From: Deltaproteobacteria bacterium
Lineage (GTDB): Bacteria > Desulfobacterota > Desulfobacteria > Desulfobacterales > B30-G6
Reading direction: 5' to 3'
NCBI GenBank assembly: GCA_003647375.1
Contig: QMMS01000303.1
Location: 1-5,679, forward strand
DNA: 5,679 nt
Shown in pieces: positions 5,520 through 5,679 of the stretch. The notes beneath the pieces were generated by a model. That model saw only the letters and a program-made list of their open reading frames with translations, did not search any database and was not told the origin of the DNA. Each line of letters starts with the position of its first letter. Positions within the stretch are counted from its first letter, which is position 1. Both the position numbers and the translations under genes were made by a program.

Positions 5520-5679
5520 TTTTATTCTGTCATTTAAAACCTGGTCTTTTGGGCCAGGTCAGAGATATTTGGCTATGCCGATGGTGGTAGTTACTTAAAT
5601 CCGAAGCACGAAATTCGAAATCCTAAACGGTTCGACAGGCTCACCGCCCTGAGCAAGGTCGAAGGGCAATATCGAATGA
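5519..5679 (+). repeat. Composite dispersed repeat, copy C (truncated by window end)
   Basis: Similarity to copy A begins at the last base of the dnaK stop codon (ATTTTAT...). The 21-base hairpin is at 5539-5559, the inverted-end element starts at AAATCC about 5597, and the 39-nt palindrome is at 5629-5667. Positions 5534-5679 align to 2463-2608 of copy B without gaps, differing at 5 of 146 positions. The right arm lies beyond the window. Being only 20 bases after the stop codon, the hairpin will be in the dnaK message's 3' end and may protect it, but it has no following T-run on the plus strand and so is not a standard terminator. Confidence 0.8.
5629..5667 (+). repeat. 39-nt palindromic insert inside repeat copy C
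   Basis: This is the same unit as at 2558-2596, at the same position in the host repeat and differing by one base (AAGGTCG against AATGTCG), which lies in the internal loop and leaves both stems intact. Its shared location in B and C indicates that it was inserted once, before these two copies separated. Confidence 0.75.

Noticed and set aside
5539..5559. Intrinsic terminator after dnaK
   Set aside because: The hairpin is good but is followed by CAGAGAT, not a T-run, on the plus strand. The same hairpin recurs in all copies as part of the repeat. On the minus strand it is followed by TTTTAAAT, which is only weakly terminator-like.

Overview
This window reads as a housekeeping stretch of a Gram-negative bacterial chromosome, most likely a deltaproteobacterium (Desulfobacterota, Desulfobacterales-like). 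That placement is an inference. It rests on the Gram-negative type DnaK, a compact grpE-dnaK pair, a large SRP RNA with an Alu-type 5' domain, and AT-rich 'CGAAATTCGAAAT'-style intergenic repeats of a kind I associate with sulfate-reducer genomes. No search was run.

Layout. Positions 1-38 hold the first 12 codons of an unidentified minus-strand gene with a good Shine-Dalgarno. Positions 189-1640 (minus) encode TilS, the tRNA(Ile) lysidine synthetase. Positions 1641-1737 are a divergent intergenic region with a 9-bp inverted repeat, a clear sigma70 promoter firing rightward and a weaker candidate firing into tilS. Positions 1738-1984 (plus) encode the SRP RNA (ffs), with the diagnostic GGAA-capped helix 8 and a 5' Alu-like domain closed by pairing of the two ends. 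Positions 1985-2906 have no protein gene. They contain two copies of a composite palindromic repeat (A about 2003-2227, B about 2450-2721), a strong promoter between them (2336-2363), and a structured leader before grpE. Positions 2907-3512 are grpE and 3570-5519 are dnaK, 57 bases apart and very probably one operon. A third repeat copy (C) starts immediately after the dnaK stop codon and runs off the window end.

How the parts relate. The genes all serve protein synthesis and folding. TilS makes an isoleucine tRNA read AUA codons, SRP RNA targets nascent membrane proteins, and GrpE/DnaK form the Hsp70 chaperone and its nucleotide-exchange factor. They need not be co-regulated; tilS and ffs diverge, and grpE-dnaK sits behind a long repeat-laden leader. 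dnaJ is not in the window.

The unusual content is in the intergenic DNA. The repeat has two parts: a hairpin module with a CCTTTGG-like apex, and an element with inverted ends. In B and C, but not A, the element also carries a precisely inserted 39-nt palindrome. B and C differ at only 5 of 146 positions and flank grpE-dnaK as direct repeats. I saw no new protein-coding system here.
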